Shown here piece after piece: positions 1 to 8,570 of a DNA stretch of 64,000 nucleotides. Positions within the stretch are counted from its first letter, which is position 1; each line of letters opens with the position of its first letter. Origin of the DNA: Aeromonas australiensis (GTDB lineage Bacteria > Pseudomonadota > Gammaproteobacteria > Enterobacterales > Aeromonadaceae); NCBI RefSeq assembly GCF_000819725.1, contig NZ_CDDH01000073.1, positions 1 to 64,000 of the forward strand, given 5' to 3'. The notes under the pieces were generated by a model. That model saw only the letters and a program-made list of their open reading frames with translations. It made no database searches and was not told the DNA's origin. The translations under genes were made by a program, and so were the position numbers.

Positions 1-948
1 CTGTTTGCCCAGCGCAGCAATCTGTTGAGCCACCGTTTCTACGGCTTTGTCGCCGAGATTTTGCGGTTCAACCGGGAGGCTCGGGCCTGGCTGGCAGATG
101 GTCAACATCAGGGGGCTGGCCCCGAGCTGACCCTTGGGGATTTTTTGCTGGCGGGGGAGTTTAGCGACTACTTCGCCCGCCACTACATCTTGCCGATGGG
201 GGCGGCAATCTGGTCATCGACCCTGGCCGATATGCGTGCCTTCCCCCTTGGCTTCTTCCTGCGCTTTTTTGCCAACCACGGCCTGCTGGATGTGGCCAAT
301 CGCCCCCAGTGGTACGTGATCCCGGGCGGCTCGCGGGAATATATCGGCCCCCTTACCGCGGGTTGGCAGTCGCAGATCCGCCTCGCCTGTCCGGTGCAGA
401 GCGTACGGCGGGACGCAGATGGCGTGGTGATCCAGAGCAGTTACGGCGAGGAGCGGTTTGATGAGGTGATCTTCGCCTGCCACAGCGATCAGGCGCTGGC
501 GCTGCTGGCGGATCCCAGCGAGCGGGAGCAGGCCATCCTCGGCGACATGCCCTATCAGGCCAACGATGTCTGGCTCCATACCGATGCCCGCTGCCTGCCC
601 ACCCGCCGCAAGGCATGGGCCAGCTGGAACTATCAGCTCGATGGCAATGACGAGGCGCGGCCGCTGGTGAGCTACAACATGAACATCCTGCAGGGGGTGA
701 ACTCGCCAGAGCCCTTCTGCGTCAGCCTCAATCCCAAGGGCAAGGTGGATGAGAGCAAGGTGTTGCGCCGCTTCATCTACCACCATCCGGTGTTCAATCA
801 GGCCTCTATTGCCGCCCAGCAGCGGCGCGCGGAGATCTGCGGCCAGCAACACACCCACTTCTGTGGTGCCTACTGGTACAACGGCTTCCATGAGGATGGG
901 GTGCGCAGCGCGCTGGATGTCGCCAGGCGCTTCGGAGCCGAGCTATGA
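1..948 (+). CDS. FAD-dependent oxidoreductase (flavin amine-oxidase type), 5' end outside window
   Basis: C-terminal part of a flavoprotein of the NAD(P)-binding amine-oxidase/desaturase family (COG2907-like). The reading frame is open from base 1, so the N-terminal Rossmann nucleotide-binding motif lies outside the window. About 315 residues are visible, with the family-like segments WYVIPGGSREYI and EVIFACHSDQALALL and the ending YWYNGFHEDGVRSALDVA. The stop overlaps the next start (ATGA), indicating translational coupling with the DUF1365 gene. Together with the DUF1365 and Cfa-like genes it forms a lipid-modification operon like those near sigma-E/ChrR loci. A role in oxidising a membrane fatty acyl chain is inferred from context; the substrate is not visible in the sequence. 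Confidence 0.85.
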   Translation: MFAQRSNLLSHRFYGFVAEILRFNREARAWLADGQHQGAGPELTLGDFLLAGEFSDYFARHYILPMGAAIWSSTLADMRAFPLGFFLRFFANHGLLDVANRPQWYVIPGGSREYIGPLTAGWQSQIRLACPVQSVRRDADGVVIQSSYGEERFDEVIFACHSDQALALLADPSEREQAILGDMPYQANDVWLHTDARCLPTRRKAWASWNYQLDGNDEARPLVSYNMNILQGVNSPEPFCVSLNPKGKVDESKVLRRFIYHHPVFNQASIAAQQRRAEICGQQHTHFCGAYWYNGFHEDGVRSALDVARRFGAEL

Positions 949-1727
949 ACGGCGCCACCGTGGCCACCGAACATGAGGGTGCCGACGAACTGTCTGGCGT
1001 CACCAGCGCCATCTGGCTGGGCTCGGTGCGCCACCGCCGTTTTGCACCGCGGGCTCACGCCTTCTCCTACAGCCTTTTTATGCTGGGACTGGATCTCGAC
1101 GAGCTGCCACAGCTCGATCAGGGGCGCTGGTTCGGGGTGGAGCGCTCGGGGCTGCTTTCGTTTCACCGCCATGACTATCTCAAGGGGAGTGAGGGAAGCC
1201 TCAAGCAGGCGGTGTGGCAGAAGGTGAGCGAGCTGGGTGGCGATGCCGAGCCCGAGGGGCGGGTACTGCTGCTCGGCAATGTGCGCTGTCTGGGGTTCTA
1301 CTTCAGCCCGGTCAACTTCTACTTCTGCTACCGGCAGGGCGAGGCGCGCTATCTGCTGGCAGAGGTGTCGAACACCCCCTGGAACGAGCGTCACTACTAC
1401 CTGCTCGATCTGGCGGCGCTGGCACCCCATGACAAGGATTTTCACGTATCCCCCTTTATGGGGCTGGCGATGCGTTATCACTGGCGCATCAGGCCGCCCG
1501 CGCAGGAGACGCTGATCCATATCGAAAGCCATCCCGTATCCGGTGAAGCCAAGCTGTTTGACGCTACCCTGGCGCTCACTCGCGAACCCTTGTCGCGCAA
1601 GGGGCTGGTGGCCCTGCTGGCCCGCTGGCCATGGATGACCATGAAGGTGCTGCTCGGGATCTACTGGCAGGCACTGCGTCTTTTTATCAAACGAACACCG
1701 ATTTTTACCCATCCGGAGAGCCGCTAA
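945..1727 (+). CDS. DUF1365 family protein
   Basis: 260-residue protein of the DUF1365 family, recognised from the N-terminal IWLGSVRHRRFAPRAHAFSY and the central VNFYFCY and VSNTPWNERHYYLL segments. The family has no settled biochemical role, but it is usually encoded between a flavin oxidoreductase and a cyclopropane-synthase-like methyltransferase, as here. The start overlaps the upstream stop by 4 bases, and its own stop (TAA, 1725-1727) shares one base with the next ATG, so the three genes are probably translated as a coupled unit. Participation in fatty-acyl modification of phospholipids is inferred from the neighbourhood. Confidence 0.9.
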   Translation: MNGATVATEHEGADELSGVTSAIWLGSVRHRRFAPRAHAFSYSLFMLGLDLDELPQLDQGRWFGVERSGLLSFHRHDYLKGSEGSLKQAVWQKVSELGGDAEPEGRVLLLGNVRCLGFYFSPVNFYFCYRQGEARYLLAEVSNTPWNERHYYLLDLAALAPHDKDFHVSPFMGLAMRYHWRIRPPAQETLIHIESHPVSGEAKLFDATLALTREPLSRKGLVALLARWPWMTMKVLLGIYWQALRLFIKRTPIFTHPESR

Positions 1728-2983
1728 TGGAACTTGCTCAATCAACCCTCTCTGCCTCTTTCATCGACAAGGGGGCAAGACAACTGCTGCTCAATCTGCT
1801 GGGTCGCCTCGAACATGGCCAACTGCTGCTGCGGGATGGCGGTGAGCGCCACAGCTTTGGCGTCGCGGGCACCGATCTGCATGCCGAACTGGTGGTGCTG
1901 GATCCTGCCTTCTATCGTCGCCTGTTGCTGGGGGGCAGCATTGCCGCCGGAGAAACCTGGGTGGAGGGGCTCTGGACCAGCCCGGATCCGGTGGCGCTGG
2001 TGCGGCTGCTGGCCCGCAATCTGACCCTGCTCGACTCCCTCGAACGGCGCCTCGGCTGGCTCAGCTTCCCCTTCAACAAGGTGCGCCACTGGCTCAACCG
2101 CAATACCCTGACCGGCTCGCGCTCCAACATCGCCGCCCACTACGATCTCGGCAATACCCTCTATCAGGGTTTTCTCGACAGCCATATGCAGTACTCGAGC
2201 GCTATCTATCCGAGCGCCGACGCCACTCTGGAAGAGGGGCAGCAGGCCAAGCTGCGTACCATCTGCGAGCGGTTGGAGCTGGGCCCTGACGATCATCTGC
2301 TGGAGATCGGCACCGGCTGGGGCGGCCTTGCCGTCTATGCCGCCCGCCACTATGGCTGCCGGGTGACGACCACTACCATCTCCCGGGCCCAGCATGACTA
2401 CGCCAAGGAGTGGATTGCGCGGGAGGGGCTGGGGGATCGCATCACCTTGCTGCTGGAGGATTACCGCAAGCTGGAGGGCACCTATGACAAGCTGGTCTCC
2501 ATCGAGATGATCGAGGCGGTAGGCCACGCCTTCCTGCCCGACTATTTCCGCCAGCTGTCGCGGCTGCTCAAACCCGGTGGCCGTCTGCTCATCCAGGCCA
2601 TCACCATCGCCGATCAGCGCCACGCCCAGTATCTGCGCGGGGTCGATTTTATCCAGCGCTATATCTTCCCCGGTGGCTGCCTGCCGAGCGTATCCCAGAT
2701 GGCGGGGTTGCTGGCGCGGGAGACCGACATGCAGCTGGTGCGGTTGCACGATCATGGTCATCACTATGCCCGCACCCTGGCTCACTGGTGCGAGCGCTTT
2801 CTGGCGTTGGCGCCCGAGCTGCCCAAGCTAGGTTACAGCCAGGATTTCATCCGGCTGTGGCACTTCTACTTCGCCTATTGCGAGGGGGGATTCTGGGAGC
2901 GCAGCATCAGTCTGGTGCAGCTGGAGGCCGCCAAGCCGGGGCCCGCTGGCTGGTCGGGTGATGTGCCAGTAAGCGGTCACTGA
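1727..2983 (+). CDS. Cyclopropane-fatty-acyl-phospholipid synthase family methyltransferase (atypical)
   Basis: 418-residue SAM-dependent methyltransferase of the Cfa family, acting on unsaturated acyl chains of membrane phospholipids. The SAM-binding motif EIGTGWGGL is at about residues 193-201, and the family landmarks HYDLGN (138-143) and RYIFPGGCLPS (311-321) are present. The start at 1727 is chosen because it overlaps the upstream stop; the frame is open further upstream. Against my memory of E. coli Cfa, the residues that hold catalytic bicarbonate are mostly changed: Cys139 corresponds to Ser158, His266 to Gln290 and Tyr317 to Cys355, while Glu239 is kept as Glu263. This fits a variant that makes a methylated or methylene intermediate, such as the furan-fatty-acid methylase UfaM, rather than a standard cyclopropane synthase. 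I therefore withhold the symbol cfa. Confidence 0.9.
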   Translation: MELAQSTLSASFIDKGARQLLLNLLGRLEHGQLLLRDGGERHSFGVAGTDLHAELVVLDPAFYRRLLLGGSIAAGETWVEGLWTSPDPVALVRLLARNLTLLDSLERRLGWLSFPFNKVRHWLNRNTLTGSRSNIAAHYDLGNTLYQGFLDSHMQYSSAIYPSADATLEEGQQAKLRTICERLELGPDDHLLEIGTGWGGLAVYAARHYGCRVTTTTISRAQHDYAKEWIAREGLGDRITLLLEDYRKLEGTYDKLVSIEMIEAVGHAFLPDYFRQLSRLLKPGGRLLIQAITIADQRHAQYLRGVDFIQRYIFPGGCLPSVSQMAGLLARETDMQLVRLHDHGHHYARTLAHWCERFLALAPELPKLGYSQDFIRLWHFYFAYCEGGFWERSISLVQLEAAKPGPAGWSGDVPVSGH

Positions 2984-2985
2984 CC

Positions 2986-3462
2986 ATGTGGCAGTGGGCT
3001 CACCTGCTGGGGTTCAACCTCTACTGGTTGCTGGCGGTGAAGTGGCAGCAGCCGGGCCCGCTGCTGGCAATGTTGCTGCTGCACTTTCTCTTCTCACCCA
3101 GCCGCCAGCGTGACTGGCGGCTGCTCCCCATTGCGGTTGCCGGCTGTCTGCTGGATGCCCTGCTCTGGCAGCTCGGCCTGTTCCGGTTCCCGTCTGGTTT
3201 TCCCCTCTGGCTGGTACTGCTCTGGCTCGGTTTTGCCCTGACGCTGGCCCACGGCATGCGCTGGCTGCAGCGCTTGCCTCGCTGGCAGCAGGCACTGTTT
3301 GGCGTGTTTGGCGGTGCCTCCTCCTATGTGGCGGGGGCCGCCATGGGGGCAGTACACTTACCCTGGGGCATCTGGATCAGCACGGCGCTGCTGGCAGTGA
3401 TCTGGATGTGGTGGTTACCCGTACTCCTGTGGGTAATGGTCAAGCTGGAGGGTGAGTCATGA
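2986..3462 (+). CDS. DUF2878 family integral membrane protein
   Basis: 158-residue very hydrophobic protein with about five predicted membrane segments and many Trp residues. It matches the DUF2878 family in size, composition and position. It begins 2 bases after the methyltransferase stop and its own stop overlaps the next ATG, so it belongs to the same operon. The function is unknown. Location in the inner membrane next to a phospholipid-modifying enzyme suggests an accessory role in the same pathway, but that is inference from context only. Confidence 0.8.
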   Translation: MWQWAHLLGFNLYWLLAVKWQQPGPLLAMLLLHFLFSPSRQRDWRLLPIAVAGCLLDALLWQLGLFRFPSGFPLWLVLLWLGFALTLAHGMRWLQRLPRWQQALFGVFGGASSYVAGAAMGAVHLPWGIWISTALLAVIWMWWLPVLLWVMVKLEGES

Positions 3463-3680
3463 CAAACACCTTTTCAACCGACTCGTTGCTTTTTTCCAAA
3501 TGGACCAAAGAGAGCCAGCATGAGCTCACTGATCGTTTCTATCTGGTGGTTGCCTGCCAGCGGGATGCGCAGGGGCAGTTGGTGCAGGTGGTGATGCAGG
3601 ATATCAATACCCTGCAGGAACAGGAGATAGATTGGCATGAACTGGAAGATCCCGACCATTGGCATATGGGCTGGAGTTAA
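3459..3680 (+). CDS. Small Trp-rich protein, TIGR02450 family
   Basis: 73-residue soluble protein. The N-terminal LLFSKWT and the C-terminal ELEDPDHWHMGWS match the pattern of the TIGR02450 tryptophan-rich family (typical form LLLSKWT ... LKDSSRWRQGW). The start overlaps the DUF2878 stop by four bases, and the next gene starts inside it, so it is embedded in the operon. The biochemical role of the family is unknown. Confidence 0.8.
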   Translation: MTNTFSTDSLLFSKWTKESQHELTDRFYLVVACQRDAQGQLVQVVMQDINTLQEQEIDWHELEDPDHWHMGWS

Positions 3681-4179
3681 CCTGCTACTGCTGGCGTTTA
3701 CGCTCTTTGCCGCAACCGCGGTGCACGCCTCAGCCGCCCCCTGGCAGCAGCTGCGCCCGGTCGGGCAGGGGGAGATGAACTGGCTCTGGTTCAAGCTCTA
3801 CGATGCCACCTTCTACAGCGCGAGCGGGCGCTATCAGCCCGGCCACTATCCACAGGCCCTGACCCTCACCTATGCCAGAACCATAGGGCGGGAAGATCTG
3901 CTGAGTGCCACCGCTGCCGAGTGGCAGCGGCTCGGTCTGGGCACTGTTCCCGAGCGTCAGCGTTGGCTCGACCAGCTGGCGGCACTTTGGCCCGATGTAC
4001 AGGCGGGTGATCAGCTTGCTTTCTATGTCGACAAGGTAGGGGTTGGCCACTTCTGGTGGCAGGAGAGGCCCCTTGGCACCCTGGCTGATCCGAACTTCTC
4101 GGCGGCCTTCCTCGCCATCTGGCTGGCTGATAACAGCCGTAATCCTGCCCTGACCCGCCGCCTGCGTGGTCAACCCTGA
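3637..4179 (+). CDS. Chalcone isomerase-like family protein, exported
   Basis: 180-residue protein with an N-terminal signal sequence (hydrophobic core GVNLLLLAFTLFAATAVHA, residues about 13-31), followed by a domain like bacterial chalcone-isomerase-fold proteins: FKLYDATFYS, LTLTYARTIGREDLL and YVDKVGVGHFW. Bacterial members are not known to act on flavonoids; a fatty-acid-binding role is suggested for this fold. The start at 3637 lies 44 bases inside the preceding small gene in another frame. That is an unusually long overlap, but the start gives a proper signal peptide. It is probably periplasmic and part of the acyl-modification operon. Confidence 0.8.
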   Translation: MNWKIPTIGIWAGVNLLLLAFTLFAATAVHASAAPWQQLRPVGQGEMNWLWFKLYDATFYSASGRYQPGHYPQALTLTYARTIGREDLLSATAAEWQRLGLGTVPERQRWLDQLAALWPDVQAGDQLAFYVDKVGVGHFWWQERPLGTLADPNFSAAFLAIWLADNSRNPALTRRLRGQP

Positions 4180-4193
4180 ACATGGAGTGTCTG

Positions 4194-4733
4194 ATGTCTT
4201 TTTATCGTGCATGCCGTTGGTTACTGTTGCTCCCCTTTCTGCTGCTGAGCGGCTGTGGTACCAGTCTCGATGATTATCGAGGGCAGGGGCCAACGTGGGA
4301 TCTTGCCCATTTCTTCAGCGGCAAGCTGGTGGCTCACGGCCTGGTGACCGACCGCAGCGGCGAAGTGACCAGTCGCTTTCGGGTCGAGATGGTAGGTCGT
4401 TGGAAGGATGGCAAGGGAGAGCTGTTTGAGCAGTTCTACTTTGATGATGGTCGTCAGCAGACCCGCACCTGGTATCTGAGCAAGGGCGCTGATGGTCACT
4501 GGCGCGGTACCGCTTCCGATGTGGTGGGGGAGGCGGTGGGTAAAAGCGAAGGGTTTGCCCTCAACTGGCGTTATCAGCTTGATCTGGCTCTGCCGGATGG
4601 CGAGGTGGTGCGGGTGAGCTTCAATGACTGGATGTATCTGCTGGATGAGGATCGTTTGATCAACCGCGCCACCATCAGCAAGTTCGGCATCCATCTTGGA
4701 GAGGTGATCCTCTATATCGAACGTCTGCCCTGA
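4194..4733 (+). CDS. DUF3833 family lipoprotein
   Basis: 179-residue outer- or inner-membrane lipoprotein. The signal peptide ends in the lipobox LLSGCG, so Cys becomes the acylated N-terminus. The body (DLAHFFSGKLVAHGLVTDRSG, SFNDWMYLLDEDRLINRATI) fits DUF3833. I chose ATG 4194 rather than 4182 because GGAG at 4184-4187 sits at Shine-Dalgarno distance from it. It is the last gene of the cluster and is followed by a strong terminator. DUF3833 members recur at the end of FAD-oxidoreductase/DUF1365/Cfa-like operons. Function unknown. Confidence 0.82.
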   Translation: MSFYRACRWLLLLPFLLLSGCGTSLDDYRGQGPTWDLAHFFSGKLVAHGLVTDRSGEVTSRFRVEMVGRWKDGKGELFEQFYFDDGRQQTRTWYLSKGADGHWRGTASDVVGEAVGKSEGFALNWRYQLDLALPDGEVVRVSFNDWMYLLDEDRLINRATISKFGIHLGEVILYIERLP

Positions 4734-4759
4734 CCGTTAATCCATGATAACGCCCAGTA

Positions 4760-4786
4760 AAAAGCGCGCCGATGGCGCGCTTTTGT
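4760..4786. terminator. Bidirectional rho-independent terminator
   Basis: Perfect inverted repeat AAAGCGCGCC-GAT-GGCGCGCTTT with A/T tracts on both sides. It serves the lipid cluster on the plus strand and the converging nqr operon on the minus strand. Confidence 0.9.
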
Positions 4787-4806
4787 TTACCGAAAGGTCA
4801 GGGGCA

Positions 4807-5031
4807 TCAGATGATGCGGTTCTCTTCCAGCATCTTGCGACGGGCCTCTTCCTTGGCCATCTTCTTCTTGCGGTTGTCACAGGGTTCCGGGCAATCGCAC
4901 TCTTTTTCGATGCCAACGCTCCCCAGGCCACCGCAGGAGCCGGAGATGCTCTTCTTCTGGAAGATGTAACCGATAGCCATGGCGGCTATCACCAGCATGA
5001 ATACCCCGAAGGTGATCAGAAAAATCTGCAT
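4807..5031 (-). CDS. nqrM: Na+-NQR maturation protein NqrM
   Basis: 74-residue protein: one N-terminal membrane segment (FLITFGVFMLVIAAMAIGYIF) followed by a short cytosolic part with four cysteines in CGGLG and CDCPEPC, as expected for NqrM (DUF539). NqrM is required for assembly of functional Na+-translocating NADH:quinone oxidoreductase, probably by delivering iron to the NqrD/NqrE centre. It is the last gene of the operon, directly after apbE, the order typical of marine and enteric gammaproteobacteria with NQR. Confidence 0.93.
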   Translation of the reverse strand: MQIFLITFGVFMLVIAAMAIGYIFQKKSISGSCGGLGSVGIEKECDCPEPCDNRKKKMAKEEARRKMLEENRII

Positions 5032-5040
5032 CTCTACCTC

Positions 5041-6078
5041 TTACTTCTTGACCAGATAGGGCTTGAAGGCGTCTGAATAGGCCTCTTCAAAGCCATCATC
5101 CGTCTTGGTGATCACGAAAATTGCCAGTCCCCGCTCTTGGGCATAGGCCAGGCTTTTCTCGGTCCCCATCACCATAAATGCGGTGGCCAGCCCGTCTGCA
5201 GTCATGCAGGAGGGGTGGATCACTGTAACTGAAACCAGACGGTGCTGGATCGGCTTGCCGCTGCGCGGATCTATGGTGTGGGAGAAGCGTTGACCATCCA
5301 GTTCATAGTAGTTGCGGTAATCGCCGGAGGTGGCAACCCCGTTGTCACCGGGCACGATCACCTCTTGCACCGTGCCGGTGCCTGCGGTGGGCTTCTCGAT
5401 GGCGACCCGCCAGGGGTGGCCCTTGCCGTTGACGCCATTGATCCGCAGCTCGCCGCCAATCTCCACCAGATAGTTGCGTGCCCCCAGGGATTCGAGATAC
5501 TCGGCCACCTTGTCTACCCCAAAGCCCTTGGCAATGGCGGAGAGATCGACATAGAGATCCGGAATGTCTTTTTGCAGGGTGTCGGCATCCACCGAGGTGA
5601 TGACGTGCAGGTTGCCCAGACCAGTCTTCTGGCGAGTCTGGGTGAGCAGCTCGTCGGAGGGGATCTTGGTCGGCTTTTTGTCCGGGCCAAAGCCCCACAG
5701 ATTGACCAAGGGGCCTACGGTGACGTCCAGCGCCCCCTGGCTCTCACGGCCAATGTGAATGGCCTCTGTGACGACCCGTGCGGTATCGCGGGAGACCACT
5801 ACCGGTTTGTTGTCACGGCTCTGGTTGAAGCGCGACAGTTCGGAATCGGGGCGATAGGTCGACATCTGGTCATTGACCCGCTCCAGCAAGACATCCACCT
5901 CAGCTTGAAGCTTGGCCGGATCGCTGATGGCGCTGTCCGCCACCTTGATGGAGTAGTAAGTGCCCATGGTGCTACCGGTGATATGGATCTCCGGTTTGGA
6001 TTGGACCGTCTCCTGACCGCACCCAGTCAAGAAAAAGGCTAGCCCGAAGGCTAGCCAGGTCTTTACAACACTGTGCAT
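5041..6078 (-). CDS. apbE: FAD:protein FMN transferase (flavin transferase ApbE)
   Basis: 345-residue lipoprotein with lipobox LTGCGQ near the N-terminus. ApbE splits FAD and attaches FMN through a phosphoester bond to Thr in the S(G/T)AT motif of NqrB and NqrC, so it is needed for a working pump. Visible family motifs include GSTMGTYYSIKVAD, DVTVGPLVNLWGFGP, LSAIAKGFGVD, GGELR and SHTIDPRSGKP. It acts in the periplasm. It sits 3 bases after nqrF, and nqrM follows, which ties it to NQR flavinylation. Confidence 0.95.
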   Translation of the reverse strand: MHSVVKTWLAFGLAFFLTGCGQETVQSKPEIHITGSTMGTYYSIKVADSAISDPAKLQAEVDVLLERVNDQMSTYRPDSELSRFNQSRDNKPVVVSRDTARVVTEAIHIGRESQGALDVTVGPLVNLWGFGPDKKPTKIPSDELLTQTRQKTGLGNLHVITSVDADTLQKDIPDLYVDLSAIAKGFGVDKVAEYLESLGARNYLVEIGGELRINGVNGKGHPWRVAIEKPTAGTGTVQEVIVPGDNGVATSGDYRNYYELDGQRFSHTIDPRSGKPIQHRLVSVTVIHPSCMTADGLATAFMVMGTEKSLAYAQERGLAIFVITKTDDGFEEAYSDAFKPYLVKK

Positions 6079-6081
6079 GGA

Positions 6082-7305
6082 TTAACCACCAAAGTCATCC
6101 AACAGGATATTTTCGTCTTCAACGCCCAACTCTTTGAGCATGTTGATGACGGCAGCATTCATCACCGGAGGTCCACACATGTAGAACTCGCAATCTTCCG
6201 GTGCCTCGTGGTTCTTGAGATAGTTCTCGTAGAGCACGTTATGGATGAAGCCGGTGTAGCCGTCCCAGTTGTCTTCCGGTTGTGGATCCGACAGCGCAAC
6301 GTTCCAGGTAAAGTTCTCGTTTTCGGCCGCGAGCATGTCAAAGTCTTCGACATAGAACATTTCGCGCTTGGAACGGGCACCGTACCAGAAGCTCATCTTG
6401 CGCTTGGACTTCAGGCGACGCAGCTGGTCGAAGATATGGGAACGCATCGGCGCCATACCTGCACCACCGCCGATGAATACCATTTCGGCTTCAGTTTCTT
6501 TGGCAAAGAACTCACCGAACGGACCTGAAATGGTCACCTTGTCGCCAGCCTTCAGGCTGAAGATGTAGGAGGACATCTGTCCCGGAGGGGCTGTCCAGTT
6601 GCTCGGGGGCGGCGTGGCGATACGCACGTTCAGCATGATGATGCCGAACTCTTCCGGATAGTTGGCCATGGAGTAGGCACGGATGATCGGCTCATCGACC
6701 TTGGACTCCAGCTCAAAAATCTTGAAGCGATCCCAATCACCGCGATACTCCTCGGGAATATCGAAGTTCTTGTAGTGCACGTGGTGAGCCGGGGCTTCAA
6801 TCTGGATATAACCACCAGCACGGAACGGCACGCTTTCACCATCGGGGATCTGCAGCTTGAGCTCCTTGATGAAGGTGGCCTTGTTATCGTTGGAGATAAC
6901 AGTACATTCCCACTTCTTCACCCCGAAGATCTCTTCCGGCAGTTCGATATCCATGTCGGAGCGAACGGTAACCTGACAGGCCAGTCGCTCACCGTGACGG
7001 GCTTCACCCTTGCTGATGTGATCCAGCTCGGTTGGCAGGATATCGCCACCACCGGATTTAACTCGCACCTTGCACTGGCCACAGGAGCCGCCGCCGCCGC
7101 AGGCGGAGGAGACAAAGATACCGCTACCAGCCAAGGCGCCCAACAGCTTGCCACCAGCAGGGCCAACCACAGCCTTTGCCGGATCACCGTTGATGCTGAT
7201 TGTCACGTCACCCGCAGTCACCAGCTTGGACTTGGCGAACAGGATCACTGCTACCAAGACCAGCACGATGGCGGTAAACATGACCACACCCAAAATAATT
7301 TCCAT
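6082..7305 (-). CDS. nqrF: Na+-translocating NADH:quinone reductase subunit F
   Basis: 407-residue NADH-oxidising subunit, the electron entry point of NQR. It has an N-terminal membrane anchor (residues about 3-25), then a plant-type [2Fe-2S] ferredoxin domain with ligands Cys69, Cys75, Cys78 and Cys110, then an FAD domain (RAYSMAN) and an NADH domain ([15 protein letters not shown]). The C-terminal ILLDDFGG matches the family end. Length equals the usual ~407 residues. Electrons pass NADH, FAD, 2Fe-2S, NqrC/NqrB FMN, riboflavin and then ubiquinone. Confidence 0.97.
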   Translation of the reverse strand: MEIILGVVMFTAIVLVLVAVILFAKSKLVTAGDVTISINGDPAKAVVGPAGGKLLGALAGSGIFVSSACGGGGSCGQCKVRVKSGGGDILPTELDHISKGEARHGERLACQVTVRSDMDIELPEEIFGVKKWECTVISNDNKATFIKELKLQIPDGESVPFRAGGYIQIEAPAHHVHYKNFDIPEEYRGDWDRFKIFELESKVDEPIIRAYSMANYPEEFGIIMLNVRIATPPPSNWTAPPGQMSSYIFSLKAGDKVTISGPFGEFFAKETEAEMVFIGGGAGMAPMRSHIFDQLRRLKSKRKMSFWYGARSKREMFYVEDFDMLAAENENFTWNVALSDPQPEDNWDGYTGFIHNVLYENYLKNHEAPEDCEFYMCGPPVMNAAVINMLKELGVEDENILLDDFGG

Positions 7306-7337
7306 CTATCGTTCCTTTCTTATTGCAGGAAAGCCGA

Positions 7338-7934
7338 TTACAGGGAGATACCGGAGAAGGACATAAAGCCCAACGCCATCAGACCTGTAGTAATGAAGGT
7401 GATGCCAAGGCCACGCAGACCTTCCGGAACATCGGAATACTTCATTTTTTCACGGATACCTGCCAGCGCAACGATCGCCAGCATCCAGCCTGTGCCAGAG
7501 CCCACGCCATAGACAACGGACTCCACGAAGTTGTAGTCACGCTGCACCATGAAGGAGACGCCACCGAAGATGGCGCAGTTCACGGTAATAAGCGGCAAGA
7601 AGATACCAAGCGCGTTGTAGAGCGCCGGGAAGTACTTGTCCAGCGCCATTTCCAGGATCTGTACTAGCGCCGCGATCACCCCGATAAAGGTGATAAAGCT
7701 CAGGAAGCTCAAGTCAAGGCTGGGGGAGATCGCCCCCGGTTTGAGTATAAAGTTGTAGATCAGGTTATTGACCGGAACGGCAATCGCCATCACCACGATT
7801 ACTGCGACACCGAGACCCATAGAGGTCTTTACCTTCTTGGATACCGCCAGGAAGGTACACATCCCCAGGAAGAAGGAGAGTGCCAGGTTTTCGATGAAGA
7901 TAGTACGGACCAACAGACTCAGATAGTGTTCCAT
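7338..7934 (-). CDS. nqrE: Na+-translocating NADH:quinone reductase subunit E
   Basis: 198-residue polytopic inner-membrane subunit with six membrane segments. The start [20 protein letters not shown] and length match NqrE. It is homologous to NqrD with inverted topology, and the two share an iron-sulfur centre at their interface; Cys residues such as that in FLGMCTF and in TVNCAIFGG are the expected ligands. It lies between nqrD (3-base gap) and nqrF in the canonical order. Confidence 0.97.
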   Translation of the reverse strand: MEHYLSLLVRTIFIENLALSFFLGMCTFLAVSKKVKTSMGLGVAVIVVMAIAVPVNNLIYNFILKPGAISPSLDLSFLSFITFIGVIAALVQILEMALDKYFPALYNALGIFLPLITVNCAIFGGVSFMVQRDYNFVESVVYGVGSGTGWMLAIVALAGIREKMKYSDVPEGLRGLGITFITTGLMALGFMSFSGISL

Positions 7935-7937
7935 CTT

Positions 7938-8570
7938 TTACTCCTTCGCCTCCACCTGCTTGGGATCCTTGGTGCGCACGCCCCAGATGATCAAACCAAT
8001 GATGAAGAAAGCACTCGGTGGCAGCAGCAGCAGACCGTTGGGCACATACCAGCCACCGTTGTTGACCAGCGGCAACAGCTCGATACCAAACCAGGTACCT
8101 GAGCCCAGCACTTCGCGCACGGTAGCTACGCTCAGCAGAATAGCGCCATAGCCCAGACCGTTACCGATACCATCCAGGAAGGAGGGCAGCGGGGCACTCT
8201 TCATGGCGTATGCTTCGGCGCGGCCCATTACGATGCAGTTAGTGATGATCAGACCCACGAAGACCGACAGTTGCTTGGAGATCTCATAGGCATAGGCCTT
8301 GAGCACCTGGTCAACCACGATAACCAGCGAGGCGATGATCGCCATCTGGGCGATAATCCGGACACTGTTCGGGATCTGGTTGCGGATCAGGGAGATAAAC
8401 AGGTTTGAGAAGGCGGTTACGGCAATAACCGCCATGGTCATTACAAACGCAGTTTTCATCTGGCTGGTAACCGCCAGTGCAGAACAGACACCCAGCACCT
8501 GCAAGGCGATGGGGTTGTTGCCAAGCACTGGCGTCAACAGCAACTTTTTCATTTCGCTCTTGTCAGCCAT
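7938..8570 (-). CDS. nqrD: Na+-translocating NADH:quinone reductase subunit D
   Basis: 210-residue polytopic membrane subunit. The start at 8570 ([14 protein letters not shown]) is chosen because it gives the family length and overlaps the nqrC stop by 8 bases; the open frame extends 14 codons further. The conserved [11 protein letters not shown] and [12 protein letters not shown] segments carry the Cys residues expected to bind the intramembrane Fe-S centre with NqrE. Confidence 0.96.
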   Translation of the reverse strand: MADKSEMKKLLLTPVLGNNPIALQVLGVCSALAVTSQMKTAFVMTMAVIAVTAFSNLFISLIRNQIPNSVRIIAQMAIIASLVIVVDQVLKAYAYEISKQLSVFVGLIITNCIVMGRAEAYAMKSAPLPSFLDGIGNGLGYGAILLSVATVREVLGSGTWFGIELLPLVNNGGWYVPNGLLLLPPSAFFIIGLIIWGVRTKDPKQVEAKE

